A stretch of DNA of 64,000 nt from Streptosporangium canum (GCF_900113865.1 NZ_FOQY01000026.1:1-64000); one strand, 5' to 3'; counted from the first letter of the stretch, positions 52,605 through 61,295 are shown. Numbers and translations are program-made. Notes: generated from the letters alone by a model not told the origin.

Positions 52605-53615
52605 TCAGGCCAGCCCGCGGACGGCCCGTCGCTCCGCGGCGGGGACCGGCGCGTCCGTCGCGCCGGGGCCGCCGAAGGTCTCCCGGTAGGCGGTGGGGGA
52701 GACCCCGACCTGGCGGCGGAAATGGGGCCGCAGGGCCACCGCCGAGGCGAAGCCGACGCTGCGGGCCACCCGCTCGACCGGCTCCCGGGTCGTCTCCAGC
52801 AGCCGCTGTGCGTGCAGGACCCGCTGGTGGAGCAGCCACTGGGTGGGCGTGGTGCCGGTGACCTGACGGAAGCGCCGGTCGAAGGTGCGGCGGCTCATCA
52901 GGGCACGGGCGGACAGGGCGTCCACGGTGAGCTCCTGGTCCAGATGGCGCAGGGCCCAGTCGAGGGCCTCGCCGAGCGGGTCGCCGTCGGCGGGGGCCGG
53001 CACCGGGTGGTCGATGTACTGCGCCTGGCCGCCGGCCCGGTGCGGCGGCACCACCAGGCTCCTGGCGATGTCGTTGGCCGTCCGCGAGCCGTACGTCCGG
53101 CGGATGAGATGCAGGCAGAGGTCGATGCCGCCCGCGCTCCCCGCGGAGGTCAGGATGTCGCCCTCGTCCACGTAGAGCACGTCGGGTTCGACCCGGACCC
53201 GCGGGTACGCCGAGGCGAGCAGCGGGGCGTAGCGCCAGTGCGTCGTGGCCGTGCGCCCGTCCAGCAGGCCGGCGGCGGCGAGGACGAACGTGCCGAGGCA
53301 GAGGCCGACCACCGTCGCTCCGCGCTCGTGGGCCCGGCGCAGCGCCTCCAGCGACTCACGCGCCGGCGGGCGGCCGAGCGGCCGCCGCCAGGTCGGCACG
53401 ATCACCAGGTCCGCCTCGTCCACGGCGGCCAGGCCGTACGGCGCGGCGAGGGCGATGCCGGCGTCCGTGCGCACCGGGCCGCCCTCGGCGGCGACCGCGC
53501 GCACGTCGAACTCCGGCGGGCCGCCCAGCCGTTCCCCGAAGACCGCGATCGGCACGGAGGCCTCGAAGAGCGGGATCTCGTCGAACAGCACCACCGCGAC
53601 CGTCGTGAACCCCAT
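52605..53615 (-). CDS. GlxA-type transcriptional regulator (DJ-1/PfpI + AraC domains)
   Basis: 336 residues. Residues 1-170 form a DJ-1/PfpI amidase-like sensor with the nucleophile-position Cys in VVGLCLGTFVLAAAGLLDG and the LTSAGSAGGIDLCLHLI segment. Residues 215-315 are an AraC HTH pair (LTVDALSARALMSRRTFDRRFRQVTGTTPTQWL and VERVARSVGFASAVALRPHFRRQVGVSPTAYR). It is divergent from the HD-protein gene (121-base gap) and followed by the isochorismatase-like gene; it most likely controls both. Confidence 0.9.
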   Translation of the reverse strand: MGFTTVAVVLFDEIPLFEASVPIAVFGERLGGPPEFDVRAVAAEGGPVRTDAGIALAAPYGLAAVDEADLVIVPTWRRPLGRPPARESLEALRRAHERGATVVGLCLGTFVLAAAGLLDGRTATTHWRYAPLLASAYPRVRVEPDVLYVDEGDILTSAGSAGGIDLCLHLIRRTYGSRTANDIARSLVVPPHRAGGQAQYIDHPVPAPADGDPLGEALDWALRHLDQELTVDALSARALMSRRTFDRRFRQVTGTTPTQWLLHQRVLHAQRLLETTREPVERVARSVGFASAVALRPHFRRQVGVSPTAYRETFGGPGATDAPVPAAERRAVRGLA

Positions 53616-53736
53616 GGCGGGATCCTATCGACGGCTGGCCTCCCGGCCACTCGCGCACCTTTTCCCGCCGGGAGAGGCTGGCCTCTCGACGTCTTTCCCA
53701 TGGCTGAAGCCCGGGGTCCGCACTCAAGGAGATTTG

Positions 53737-54333
53737 ATGAGATTCGCCGACATCGTGGTCCCCGACACCTCCGCCGCCCGTGGCGCGCTGGAGGTCGCCA
53801 CCGCCTACTGCTCACCCGCCCTGCTCAACCACTCGGTGCGGGCCTACCTGTGGGCGGCGGCCTACGCGGGGATGAACGGCATCGCCTTCGACGCCGAGCT
53901 GCTGTACGTCTCCTCAATGCTGCACGACATCGGCCTGGTGAAGGAGTTCGACAGCCACACCGTGCCGTTCGAGGAGGCCGGCGGGCATCTCGCGTGGGTC
54001 TTCGCCGCCGGGGCCGGCTGGCCCGTCGAGCGGCGCGTACGCGCCTCCGAGGTGATCGTGCGGCACATGTGGGACAAGGTGGACCTCGCCGAGGATCCTG
54101 AGGGCCACCTCCTGGAGCTGTCCACCGCCCTCGACATCTCCGGCCGGCGGCCGGAGGACTTCTCCGCCGGGCTCCGGGCCGAGGTGCTGGAGCGCTACCC
54201 GAGGCTGGGGATCGGCGAGGAGTTCATCGCCTGCTTCAGGGACCAGGCCGGGCGCAAGCCGGACAGCCTGGCCGCCGCGTTCGTCCGCGGCGGCGTCGCC
54301 GACCGCATCCGGGCGAACGCGCTGGACGGCTGA
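53737..54333 (+). CDS. HD-domain phosphohydrolase-like protein (cyanamide hydratase-like)
   Basis: 198 residues. The HD metal site is LLYVSSMLHDIGLVKEF, with a preceding His in LLNHSVRAYLW and His in VIVRHMWDKVDL, in the order of the HD superfamily. NHSVRAYLWA near the N-terminus and the overall size fit the cyanamide hydratase-like subgroup, which hydrates a nitrile-type substrate. ATG 53737 follows AAGGAGATTTG. Divergent from the GlxA-type regulator, which probably controls it. Confidence 0.82.
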   Translation: MRFADIVVPDTSAARGALEVATAYCSPALLNHSVRAYLWAAAYAGMNGIAFDAELLYVSSMLHDIGLVKEFDSHTVPFEEAGGHLAWVFAAGAGWPVERRVRASEVIVRHMWDKVDLAEDPEGHLLELSTALDISGRRPEDFSAGLRAEVLERYPRLGIGEEFIACFRDQAGRKPDSLAAAFVRGGVADRIRANALDG

Positions 54334-54344
54334 CAGACCGGCAC

Positions 54345-54455
54345 GGGACTCCGCGCGGGCAGGTACGGGACTCCCGTGCGGCCGTTATGGGACTCCGCGC
54401 GGGCCGGTACGGGACTCTGCGCGGTCGTCATGTGACTCCGCGCGGCCGGGCCGGG
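54345..54455. repeat. Five degenerate tandem repeats of about 22 bases
   Basis: GGGACT(C)(C)GCGCGG units start at 54345, 54367, 54389, 54411 and about 54432, a 22-base period with drift in the last copy. They fill the gap between the convergent HD and monooxygenase genes. Confidence 0.65.
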
Positions 54456-54472
54456 CCCGGCCGCCGATCGGG

Positions 54473-54853
54473 TCAGGCGCCGGAGGCGGAGGCGGGGCCG
54501 GTGCTCTGGACGACCTCGAACGACCAGAGCTGGGACCCGGTCGCGGCCGGTCCCTGACCGTGGCCGTGCCCCTGGCCGGCGGCCTGGCCGTGGCCGTGCC
54601 CCTGCTCCTGGCCGCCGGCCTGGGCGTGGCCCTTCTGGAAGGACTGGCTGTCGGTCCAGCGCTTGAAGTCCTCCTCGGACCGCCAGCGGGTGTAGACCAT
54701 GTATTGGTCGGTTCCCTCCACCGGGCGGAGCAGCTCGAACCACTCGAAGCCGTCCGCCGACTCCACGATCCCGGCCCGCCCGGAGAAGCGGCGCTCCAGC
54801 TCCTCGCGCATCTCCGCCGGCACGGTCAGCACATTGATCTTGACAACGCTCAT
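54473..54853 (-). CDS. Antibiotic-biosynthesis-monooxygenase fold protein with His-Gly-rich insert
   Basis: About 126 residues. Residues 1-80 are the ABM/dimeric alpha-beta barrel (MSVVKINVLTVPAEMREELERRF, EWFELLRPVEGTDQYMVYTRWRSEEDFKRWTDSQSF), as in IsdG/MhuD-type haem-degrading enzymes and related monooxygenases. After KGHAQ comes an unusual insert of about 25 residues made almost only of Gly, His, Gln and Ala with GHGHGQ twice; the chain ends with one more strand (SQLWSFEVVQ). The insert could bind metal or haem, or be a disordered linker. ATG 54853 has AGGATGGG nine bases before; 54862 is also possible. Confidence 0.75.
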   Translation of the reverse strand: MSVVKINVLTVPAEMREELERRFSGRAGIVESADGFEWFELLRPVEGTDQYMVYTRWRSEEDFKRWTDSQSFQKGHAQAGGQEQGHGHGQAAGQGHGHGQGPAATGSQLWSFEVVQSTGPASASGA

Positions 54854-54915
54854 GTGACCCATCCTGCCCTACCGCCCCCCGCCGCACCGCGAGCGCCGCC
54901 TCCCCGGCCGCGCCG

Positions 54916-55503
54916 TCAGGCGACGGTCCTGCGGGAGCGCGGCGGCTCCTCCAGGCTCACCTGGGCGACGGCCGGGATGTGCTCGGTCTCCAGCGCCTGG
55001 CGCATGTGCGGGATGGCCACCCCGTCCAGTTGCTCGCGGATCGCGCTCATCGGGAGGCTCTCGGCGGCCACCACGCGCACCCGCACCTCCGGATGCGTGT
55101 CGGTGCCGACCATCGCGGCGCTGGCGCCGAGGATCGCGGGGTGCGCGCTGATGTCGGCGGCCATCGCGTCGGTGACGCCGCCGGTGTGGAGATCGGTGAC
55201 CCCTCCGGGGCCGCTCGCCAGGCGGATGTCGCCCAGCCTGGCGCGCCGTCCCTGGACCAGCAGCCAGCGCAGGCCGAACAGGGCCAGCACGATCCCCCCG
55301 GCGGCGATCACCCACCACAGCCACGGGTCGTAGCGGACGAAGGCCTCGCGCACCGGGCCGTTGACGAGCGGCTCGCGGGCGGGCGCCAGGCTCTGCGGGA
55401 ACGCGCCCGCGCCACGGGCGACCGTGAAGGCGCCCAGGACCGTCAGCAGCAGCCCGATGATCAGCAGCCCCAGCCGGTTGCCCCTCGGGGTCCTCCTGTC
55501 CAA
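54916..55503 (-). CDS. Alkaline-shock-type membrane anchor protein (AmaP-like), last gene of the Asp23 operon
   Basis: 195 residues. Two TM segments (LGLLIIGLLLTVLGAFTVA about 13-31, WLWWVIAAGGIVLALFGLRWLL about 60-82), then a cytoplasmic Asp23-like alpha/beta domain. TTG 55503 is chosen: GAGGAAGG lies eight bases upstream. A GTG at 55512 gives a GTGA overlap with the preceding gene but sits directly on that ribosome site. AmaP-type proteins anchor Asp23 proteins to the membrane; homology is by layout. Confidence 0.72.
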   Translation of the reverse strand: MDRRTPRGNRLGLLIIGLLLTVLGAFTVARGAGAFPQSLAPAREPLVNGPVREAFVRYDPWLWWVIAAGGIVLALFGLRWLLVQGRRARLGDIRLASGPGGVTDLHTGGVTDAMAADISAHPAILGASAAMVGTDTHPEVRVRVVAAESLPMSAIREQLDGVAIPHMRQALETEHIPAVAQVSLEEPPRSRRTVA

Positions 55504-55508
55504 GGCGA

Positions 55509-56189
55509 TCACCTTCCTCGCAGGTTCACGCGCACGGGATAGTCGTCCACCGGGGCGAGCGCGGCGATCCGGTCGGCGACGGCCAGCCGTACGGCCTCGG
55601 CCAGTCCCGTGGTGTCCCGCAGGTGGCTGCCGGCCGTCACCTGGGCGGTCGTGCCGTGCAGCCGCACCCGGGCGTGGTCGACGCCCTGGACCTGCCGGGC
55701 GGCGTGGGCCAGGGAACGGGTGAAGCCGCGGCGCTGCACGCCGATGACCAGGTCGGGGTCGCCGGTCCTGGCCGGGATGAACCTGGGCCGTCCGGGGACG
55801 AGCGCCAGCAGCACCAGCAGCAGGCCCAGCGCGGTGACCACGCTCGCGCCGAGCATCACCCACGGGTCGCTCCACGGTGTCGAGGACGCCCAGCCCAGCA
55901 TCCGGTCGTACGGCACCCAGCGCACCGGGCGGCCGAGCAGCGCGGAGATCGTCTCCACCGCGACCAGGACGCCGATCACGGTCATCAGGGCGGCCGTGAT
56001 CACGGCGGGGACCACCCGGCGCGGACGGAAGGCCTTGATCGCCGCTCGGTCCGCCGCCCGGTTCCTCGGGACTGCGGCGGGTGTGGGCGGCGGGGCCTGT
56101 TCCGTGAGCGCCGCGCCGGGTGCGGCCGGTGTCTCCGGTGCGGGACTCGCCCCGGAGGTTCGGTGGGACGGACCGGAGGTGGCCGTCAT
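55509..56189 (-). CDS. DUF6286 membrane protein of the Asp23 operon
   Basis: 226 residues. A Pro/Ala-rich N-terminus (1-50), two TM segments (about 60-85 and 113-132) with PVRWVPYDRMLGWASSTPWSDPWVM between them, then an alpha/beta domain (GRPRFIPARTGDPDLVIGVQRRGFTRSLAHAAR) similar to Asp23. The ATG overlaps the stop of the gene before it (ATGA). Confidence 0.8.
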   Translation of the reverse strand: MTATSGPSHRTSGASPAPETPAAPGAALTEQAPPPTPAAVPRNRAADRAAIKAFRPRRVVPAVITAALMTVIGVLVAVETISALLGRPVRWVPYDRMLGWASSTPWSDPWVMLGASVVTALGLLLVLLALVPGRPRFIPARTGDPDLVIGVQRRGFTRSLAHAARQVQGVDHARVRLHGTTAQVTAGSHLRDTTGLAEAVRLAVADRIAALAPVDDYPVRVNLRGR

Positions 56190-56650
56190 CGGCCGTCCTC
56201 TCCCCGGGGCGGCACCACGCCGGTCACGTCGATGTCGATGTGGTCGATGTGCAGGCCGGTCAGCACGCTGACCCGGTCGGCGACGTGCCGCCGGACCGCC
56301 TCGGTGACCTGCCGGAGCGGAGCGGGATACTCCACCGACACGTCCAGTCTCAGCACGGTGAGATCCCCGTCCAGGGTTGCGCGGGTGCGTTCTCCGAAGG
56401 TCAGCGGCCCCCGCTCGCGGACCTCCCGCACCCGCGCCACCTCCCGGGCCGCGCGCGCCGCGATGCGCGACACCACCCGCTCCGGGATGTCCGTCTTCCC
56501 GCGCCGCTCCGCCGGTACGGCAGGCCGTACCGGCGGAGCGGACCGCGCCGCGTCCGCGGGCGAGGTGCCTCCCGGACGCTGGGCGGGGAGTCCGCGCACG
56601 TCCGCGGGCGCCTCGGTGGGCGTGGCGCGGTGCTCGACCGGTGTGGTCAT
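56186..56650 (-). CDS. Asp23/Gls24 family protein
   Basis: 154 residues. Pro/Ala-rich first 45 residues, then an Asp23 domain: IPERVVSRIAARAAREVARV, LDVSVEYPAPLRQVTEAVRRHVADRVSVLTGLHIDHIDIDVTGV. The ATG overlaps the upstream stop; its own stop overlaps the DUF6286 start. Member of the envelope-stress operon. Confidence 0.82.
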   Translation of the reverse strand: MTTPVEHRATPTEAPADVRGLPAQRPGGTSPADAARSAPPVRPAVPAERRGKTDIPERVVSRIAARAAREVARVREVRERGPLTFGERTRATLDGDLTVLRLDVSVEYPAPLRQVTEAVRRHVADRVSVLTGLHIDHIDIDVTGVVPPRGEDGR

Positions 56651-56835
56651 TGCCGCCTCACGCCCAGCCGGGACAGGTCGATCTCGCCGCTTTCGACGAT
56701 GCGGCCGATGAGGAGTCCGACGGCGCCCAGGACGAGCACCAGAAGGAACGCGCCGAGGCCGCCGAAGGCCGCCGCGAAGCCCAGGACGATGCCGACGAAC
56801 ATGCCGGCGATGCTCCATACGGGGAACTGGTTCAT
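56647..56835 (-). CDS. Small two-TM membrane protein (DUF2273-like)
   Basis: 62 residues: two hydrophobic segments (about 6-23 and 27-46) and a charged tail (IVESGEIDLSRLGVRRQ). DUF2273 proteins of this size accompany Asp23 genes in Gram-positives and may anchor them. Start and stop overlap the neighbours by ATGA. Confidence 0.8.
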   Translation of the reverse strand: MNQFPVWSIAGMFVGIVLGFAAAFGGLGAFLLVLVLGAVGLLIGRIVESGEIDLSRLGVRRQ

Positions 56836-57098
56836 CGAATACCTCCGATATAGACGTTCACCGGACGGTCGCCCACAAGCGGGGCGATCGCCGTCCGCAC
56901 CTCTTGCGCGATCTCCGGCAGTGGCCGTCCCATCTGGACGACGATGGAGACCTCCACCTCGTCGTCGCGCAACGCGACGCCGGACACCCTCTCGCCGGGC
57001 AGGTAGGTCGCCACGGTTCCGAAGGGGCCGCCTGACAGGTCGGCGACGTCGGGGCATCGCCGTACGGCGTCGGCGATCTCGTGCGCGAGTTCGCTCAC
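56832..57098 (-). CDS. Small Asp23-like protein of the stress operon
   Basis: 88 residues, no TM. It resembles a minimal Asp23 domain (ELAHEIADAVRRCPDVADLSGG ... EIAQEVRTAIAPLVGDRPVNVYIGGI). GTG start at 57098 overlaps the stop of the first operon gene (GTGA); its stop overlaps the next ATG. Confidence 0.75.
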   Translation of the reverse strand: MSELAHEIADAVRRCPDVADLSGGPFGTVATYLPGERVSGVALRDDEVEVSIVVQMGRPLPEIAQEVRTAIAPLVGDRPVNVYIGGIR

Positions 57099-57592
57099 CG
57101 GACGCGCGGCCCCTGCTCGGCGTCCTCCGCCCCGCCCTCGTCCTTCTCCTGGCCGGGCATGTGGACGTCGTCGACCTTGATGTTGACCTCGGTCACCTCA
57201 AGCCCGGTCATGCGCTCGACGGCCGTGATCACGTTGCGGCGGACGGCGCCGGCGACGTCCGGGATGGCCACGCCGTACTCGACCACCAGGTCGAGGTCGA
57301 CAGCCGCCTGCCGCTCGCCCACCTCGACGGACACGCCCTGGGTGACGCTCCTGTCGCCGCCGACCATGCCGCGGACCGCGCCGAGCGCCCGTGCGGTGCC
57401 GGCGCCCATGTTGTAGACGCCGGAGACCTCCCGGGCCGCCATGCCGGCGATCTTCGCTACGACCCCGCTGTCGATGCTCGTGTTCCCCTTGGGGGTGGCC
57501 AGAGCCCCCTGGCCTCCCGGGGCGTCGGTCCGAGCCCGCGGCACCGGGTTCTCGTCGCCCTTCGGCGTGTTCACCGTGTTGGCTTCGGTCAC
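57095..57592 (-). CDS. Asp23/Gls24 envelope-stress protein, first gene of the operon
   Basis: 165 residues. After a disordered 45-residue start, the Asp23 domain is typical: IDSGVVAKIAGMAAREVSGVYNMG, DLDLVVEYGVAIPDVAGAVRRNVITAVERMTGLEVTEVNIKVDDV. GTG 57592 follows GGGGGAAGGA; a frame extending to 57661 reads through the promoter. First of six overlapping genes, all on the minus strand, preceded by a sigma-B-like promoter. Confidence 0.9.
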   Translation of the reverse strand: MTEANTVNTPKGDENPVPRARTDAPGGQGALATPKGNTSIDSGVVAKIAGMAAREVSGVYNMGAGTARALGAVRGMVGGDRSVTQGVSVEVGERQAAVDLDLVVEYGVAIPDVAGAVRRNVITAVERMTGLEVTEVNIKVDDVHMPGQEKDEGGAEDAEQGPRVR

Positions 57593-57650
57593 GTCGATTC
57601 CTTCCCCCGGGGGGAAGCCGTGTGCTTCCCAACGCTGCTTACAGGGCGTA

Positions 57651-57674
57651 ATACCCCCCATAAGAACAGCAACC
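57651..57674 (-). promoter_or_regulatory. Sigma-B-like promoter of the Asp23 operon
   Basis: On the minus strand GGTT (57674-57671), 14 bases, GGGTAT (57656-57651). This fits the GNNT-N14-16-GGGTAY pattern given for stress sigma factors of the SigB type in Streptomyces, and lies 59 bases before the first start codon. Confidence 0.6.
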
Positions 57675-57869
57675 GGGACATACCTTTTCGTGGGGAAATC
57701 CTGGATATGTGCAATAGGTCCGGTTAACGATGCTTGTCCAAATCTGGTCTGTCGCGGGGCGTCGGGAAGATGTGCGGCGCTCCCCGCGCGGCGCGGCGGC
57801 GCCGGGCGACGGCCGGCTCGCCGCCGGGCGGCGGTCCGGCGGGACCGCGGGCGCGACTAGCCTTGTCGT

Positions 57870-58646
57870 GTGCGTATAGCGAGGTTCTCCACAGGTGAGG
57901 GTGTCGGATTCGGCGTGGTCGAGGGCGGACCCGGCGAGGAGTTCATCTCCGCGATCTCCGGGCACCCCTTCGGCCCGATCCAGTTCACCGGTGAGCGTTA
58001 CTCGCTCTCGCAGGTCAAGCTGGTCGCGCCCATGCTGCCCAGTAAGGTCGTCGCGATCGGCAGGAACTACGCCGACCACGCCCGCGAGATGGGCGGGGAC
58101 GTCCCCGACGAGCCGCTGGTCTTCCTGAAGCCGTCCACCTCGGTGATCGGTTCGGGGGAGGCCATCGCCTACCCGACGGGGCTGACCCGGCGGGTCGACT
58201 TCGAGGGGGAGCTGGCCGTGGTCATCGGCAGGCTCTGCCGGGAGGTCCCCGCGGAGCGGGCCCACGAGGTCGTCTTCGGCTACACCTGCGCCAACGACGT
58301 CACGGCCCGGGACCTGCAGAAGAAGGACGTCCAGTTCACCCGCGCCAAGGGCTTCGACACCTTCTGCCCGCTCGGCCCGTGGATCCAGACCGAGCTCGAC
58401 CCGGGTGACCTGGGCATCACCACGACGGTGAACGGCGAGATCAAGCAGAGCTCGCGCACCTCCAAGCTCATGTACGACATCCCGACGCTGATCGCCCACG
58501 TGAGCGCGGTCATGACCCTGATCCCCGGCGACGTCATCCTCACCGGGACGCCCGAGGGGGTCGGCCCGCTGGACATCGGCGACGAGGTCAGCGTCGGCAT
58601 CGAAGGAATCGGCACTCTCACCAACCGGGTGGTCTCCCGTGATTAG
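57870..58646 (+). CDS. Fumarylacetoacetate hydrolase (FAH) family protein
   Basis: 258 residues. FAH fold: [16 protein letters not shown], then the metal-binding [11 protein letters not shown] (Glu-x-Glu) and [16 protein letters not shown] (Asp), with the lysine in [21 protein letters not shown] and GTPEGVG near the end. Such single-domain proteins hydrolyse or decarboxylate 2-oxo-acids, e.g. oxaloacetate or acylpyruvates. GTG start at 57870. It overlaps gltX by eight bases and so forms an operon with it. Confidence 0.9.
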   Translation: MRIARFSTGEGVGFGVVEGGPGEEFISAISGHPFGPIQFTGERYSLSQVKLVAPMLPSKVVAIGRNYADHAREMGGDVPDEPLVFLKPSTSVIGSGEAIAYPTGLTRRVDFEGELAVVIGRLCREVPAERAHEVVFGYTCANDVTARDLQKKDVQFTRAKGFDTFCPLGPWIQTELDPGDLGITTTVNGEIKQSSRTSKLMYDIPTLIAHVSAVMTLIPGDVILTGTPEGVGPLDIGDEVSVGIEGIGTLTNRVVSRD

Positions 58647-60006
58647 GGTTCGTTTCGCTCCCTCCCCCACCGGCATGTTCCACGTCGGCGGCGCCCGTTC
58701 GGCGCTGTTCAACTGGGCGCTGGCCGAGCAGTCCGGTGGCACGTTCGTGCTGCGCATCGAGGACACCGACGCCGCCCGCAACCGGCCCGAGTGGACCGAG
58801 GGCATCATCTCGGCGCTGGCCTGGATCGGCATCAACGGCGACAGTCCGTTCTTCGAGGGCCCCTACTTCCAGTCGGCCTACGAGGAGCAGCACCGGGAGG
58901 CGGTGGCCAAGCTGGTCGCCGGCGGCCGCGCCTACTACTGCACCTGCACCCGCGACGAGGTGAAGGCCCGCACCGGCTCGGAGCACAAGGGCTACGACGG
59001 CTTCTGCCGCGACCGGGGCCTGACCGAGGGGGCGGTCCGCTTCCGCACCCCGGACGACGGCGTCACCGTGGTCCAGGACCTGGTCCGCGGCACGGTCGAG
59101 TTCCCCAACGAGGCGATGGAGGACTTCGTCGTCGCGCGTGCCGACGGCTCCCCGCTGTTCGTGCTGGCCAACGTGGTGGACGACATCGAGATGCGGATCA
59201 GCCACGTGGTCCGCGCCGAGGAGCACCTGTCCAACACGCCCAAGCAGCAGCTGCTCTGGGAGGCGCTGGGCGTCGCCCCGCCCATCTGGGCGCACGTGCC
59301 GGTCATCGTCAACGACAAGCGCCAGAAGCTGTCCAAGCGCCGCGACAAGGTCGCCCTGGAGTCCTACCGCGAGGAGGGCTACCTGGCCGAGGCCATGGTC
59401 AACTACCTGATGCTGCTCGGCTGGGGGCCGGGTGACGACCGGGAGATCATGCCCTGGGCCGAGATGGTGCCGCTGTTCGACCTGGGCAGCGTCAACCCGT
59501 CCCCGGCCTTCTTCGACGAGAAGAAGCTCCGCGCCTTCAACGGCGAATACATCCGGGCGCTGCCGCTCGACACCTTCGTCGCCCGCTGCGAGCCGTGGCT
59601 GGACCCGAGCTGGGACCGGGGGACCTTCGCCAAGGTCGCCGAGCTCGCCCAGACCCGGATCGCGGTCCTGTCCGAGATCACCGCGAACGTGGACTTCCTC
59701 TTCCTGGACGAGCCCGTCTTCGACCAGGCGTCGTGGGACAAGGCCATGAAGAACGCCGCGGTGGAGATCCTCACCGGCTACCTCGCCCGCCTTGAGAAGG
59801 TCAACATGGACTCCGAGTCGCTCAAGAGCGCGCTGGAGGAGGTCGGCGCCGAGCACGGCCTCAAGCTCGGCAAGGCCCAGGCCCCGGTACGGGTGGCCGT
59901 CACCGGCCGGACCGTCGGCCTGCCGCTGTTCGAGTCGATCGAGGCGCTCGGCCGGGAGCGTTCGATGGACCGGATCCGCGCCGCCCTCGCCAGGCTCCAG
60001 GGCTGA
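58639..60006 (+). CDS. gltX: Glutamyl-tRNA synthetase
   Basis: 455 residues. Class I signature [13 protein letters not shown] near residue 7 (the HIGH equivalent) and KLSKR (KMSKS equivalent) in [22 protein letters not shown] and zinc-type region YYCTCTRDE are also present. It charges Glu onto tRNA(Glu) and, in an organism with GatCAB, probably also onto tRNA(Gln). GTG 58639 begins in the last codons of the FAH gene. The last 107 bases are also coding for the convergent MATE gene. Confidence 0.96.
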   Translation: MIRVRFAPSPTGMFHVGGARSALFNWALAEQSGGTFVLRIEDTDAARNRPEWTEGIISALAWIGINGDSPFFEGPYFQSAYEEQHREAVAKLVAGGRAYYCTCTRDEVKARTGSEHKGYDGFCRDRGLTEGAVRFRTPDDGVTVVQDLVRGTVEFPNEAMEDFVVARADGSPLFVLANVVDDIEMRISHVVRAEEHLSNTPKQQLLWEALGVAPPIWAHVPVIVNDKRQKLSKRRDKVALESYREEGYLAEAMVNYLMLLGWGPGDDREIMPWAEMVPLFDLGSVNPSPAFFDEKKLRAFNGEYIRALPLDTFVARCEPWLDPSWDRGTFAKVAELAQTRIAVLSEITANVDFLFLDEPVFDQASWDKAMKNAAVEILTGYLARLEKVNMDSESLKSALEEVGAEHGLKLGKAQAPVRVAVTGRTVGLPLFESIEALGRERSMDRIRAALARLQG

Positions 60007-61240
60007 GGCGCGCCCGGACGGGGCCCGGCAGGCCGGGCCCCGCGACGAGCGCGAGCGTGAGGGCGGCTCCGGCCGCCATCGCCAGCCAGACGCCGGTGAG
60101 GCCGAGCGCGGCGCCGAGCGCGTAGGCGACAGGGAGCTGGAGCGCGAAACCCGCCAGGGTGGCGGTGAGCAGCCTGCTCCCCTTCCCGCTCGCCTGGAGC
60201 ACCCCGCCGACGGAGATCAGCCCGCCGAACGGGACCAGGTAGAGCGTCATCCAGTGCAGGAAGCCCGCGGCCTCGGCGGCCACCGCCGGGTCACCGGTGA
60301 ACAGGTTCGCCGCGGGCACGGCGAGGGCGTTGAGCGCCGCGGCGACGGCCAGGCCCGCCGCCAGGCCGTACCCGAGGGCGGGTCCCGCGTCGCCGGAGCG
60401 GGCCGTCCGGATCATGGCGGCCTGGCGGAGCGCGTAGAAGGCCATCACCCCGGCCAGCATGATCTTCGTCCCGATGCCGTAGCCCGCCAGCGCCACGACG
60501 CCGAACCCGCCGACCACCTCCACCAGGACCATACCGGCGAGGGACCTGGCCAGGAAGTCCCCGGCCATGGGCAGGCCGGTGCGGACGATGGCCACGGCGT
60601 CGGCGCGGTTCGCGCGCGCCGGACGGTCGCGGGGCGTCCGCCGGGAGAGAAGGGGCAGCGCGACGGCGAGCGTGACCGTCCGGGCCAGCACGGTCGCCGC
60701 TGCGGCACCCGGCACGCCGAGGTCGAGCCCGTAGATGAACAGCGGGTCGAGGACGATCACCAGCGCGTTGCAGAGCAGGGCGGTGCGCATCGGGGTCGTG
60801 GTGTCGCCGCGTCCCTTGAAGATCCCGTCGGTCAGCGACTGGGCGAAGAAGACCGGGAGCCCGGCCAGTGAGATCAGGTAGAAGTCGGCGGTCAGGCCGG
60901 CCGTCACGGCGTCACCGGTGAAGAGCCGGGCGAGCGGCTCGCGGAGCAGTACCCCGGGGACGGCCACCGCCAGGCTGACCGCCGCCCAGAGCAGCCATGC
61001 CGTACGGATCACCGGTGTGATCGGTTCCCTGCCGTCGCGCCGGCCGACCAGGACGGTCGTGCCGGTCTGGACGGCGAGGATGACGCCCAGGGCGAGGTAT
61101 TCGGTGGTGGTCGCCACCGTCACCGCGGCCACGGCCTGGCTGCCCAGGCCGGAGACCCAGAGCAGGTCGATCAGGCCGACCGCGACCACGGCGGTCAGCA
61201 ACTCCACGTAGACGGGCAGGGCGAGGCGGATCAGTCGCAT
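59900..61240 (-). CDS. MATE-family efflux transporter
   Basis: 446 residues, twelve TM segments. MATE features: [28 protein letters not shown] at TM1-2, [48 protein letters not shown] and [24 protein letters not shown] 61240 follows AGAGGTACAAAT. The last 35 residues are basic and Gly/Arg-rich and are encoded antisense to the gltX 3' end. Divergent from a PadR regulator over 55 bases, which likely represses it. Exports cationic drugs in known relatives; substrate here unknown. Confidence 0.9.
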   Translation of the reverse strand: MRLIRLALPVYVELLTAVVAVGLIDLLWVSGLGSQAVAAVTVATTTEYLALGVILAVQTGTTVLVGRRDGREPITPVIRTAWLLWAAVSLAVAVPGVLLREPLARLFTGDAVTAGLTADFYLISLAGLPVFFAQSLTDGIFKGRGDTTTPMRTALLCNALVIVLDPLFIYGLDLGVPGAAAATVLARTVTLAVALPLLSRRTPRDRPARANRADAVAIVRTGLPMAGDFLARSLAGMVLVEVVGGFGVVALAGYGIGTKIMLAGVMAFYALRQAAMIRTARSGDAGPALGYGLAAGLAVAAALNALAVPAANLFTGDPAVAAEAAGFLHWMTLYLVPFGGLISVGGVLQASGKGSRLLTATLAGFALQLPVAYALGAALGLTGVWLAMAAGAALTLALVAGPGLPGPVRARLSPGAWRGRRGSGPSNAPGRAPRSTRTAAGRRSGR

Positions 61241-61245
61241 ATTTG

Positions 61246-61277
61246 TACCTCTTTTAGAGTTAGCTCGTTTAGAGGTA
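61246..61277. promoter_or_regulatory. Candidate PadR operator between MATE and padR
   Basis: TACCTCT (61246-61252) and AGAGGTA (61271-61277) form an inverted repeat with an 18-base spacer; within it TTTAGAG occurs twice as a direct repeat (61253-61259 and 61268-61274). Both divergent starts lie within 20 bases. Confidence 0.45.
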
Positions 61278-61295
61278 TAGCGATACGATGCTTCC

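Noticed and set aside
54560-55875. Plus-strand frames across the monooxygenase and Asp23 genes
   Set aside because: They are antisense to genes with overlapping starts and stops and clear domains on the minus strand.
58639-60006. tRNA genes expected near gltX
   Set aside because: I looked in the flanking gaps for cloverleaf and TTCRA-type T-loop sequences and saw none; gltX is flanked by coding sequence on both sides.
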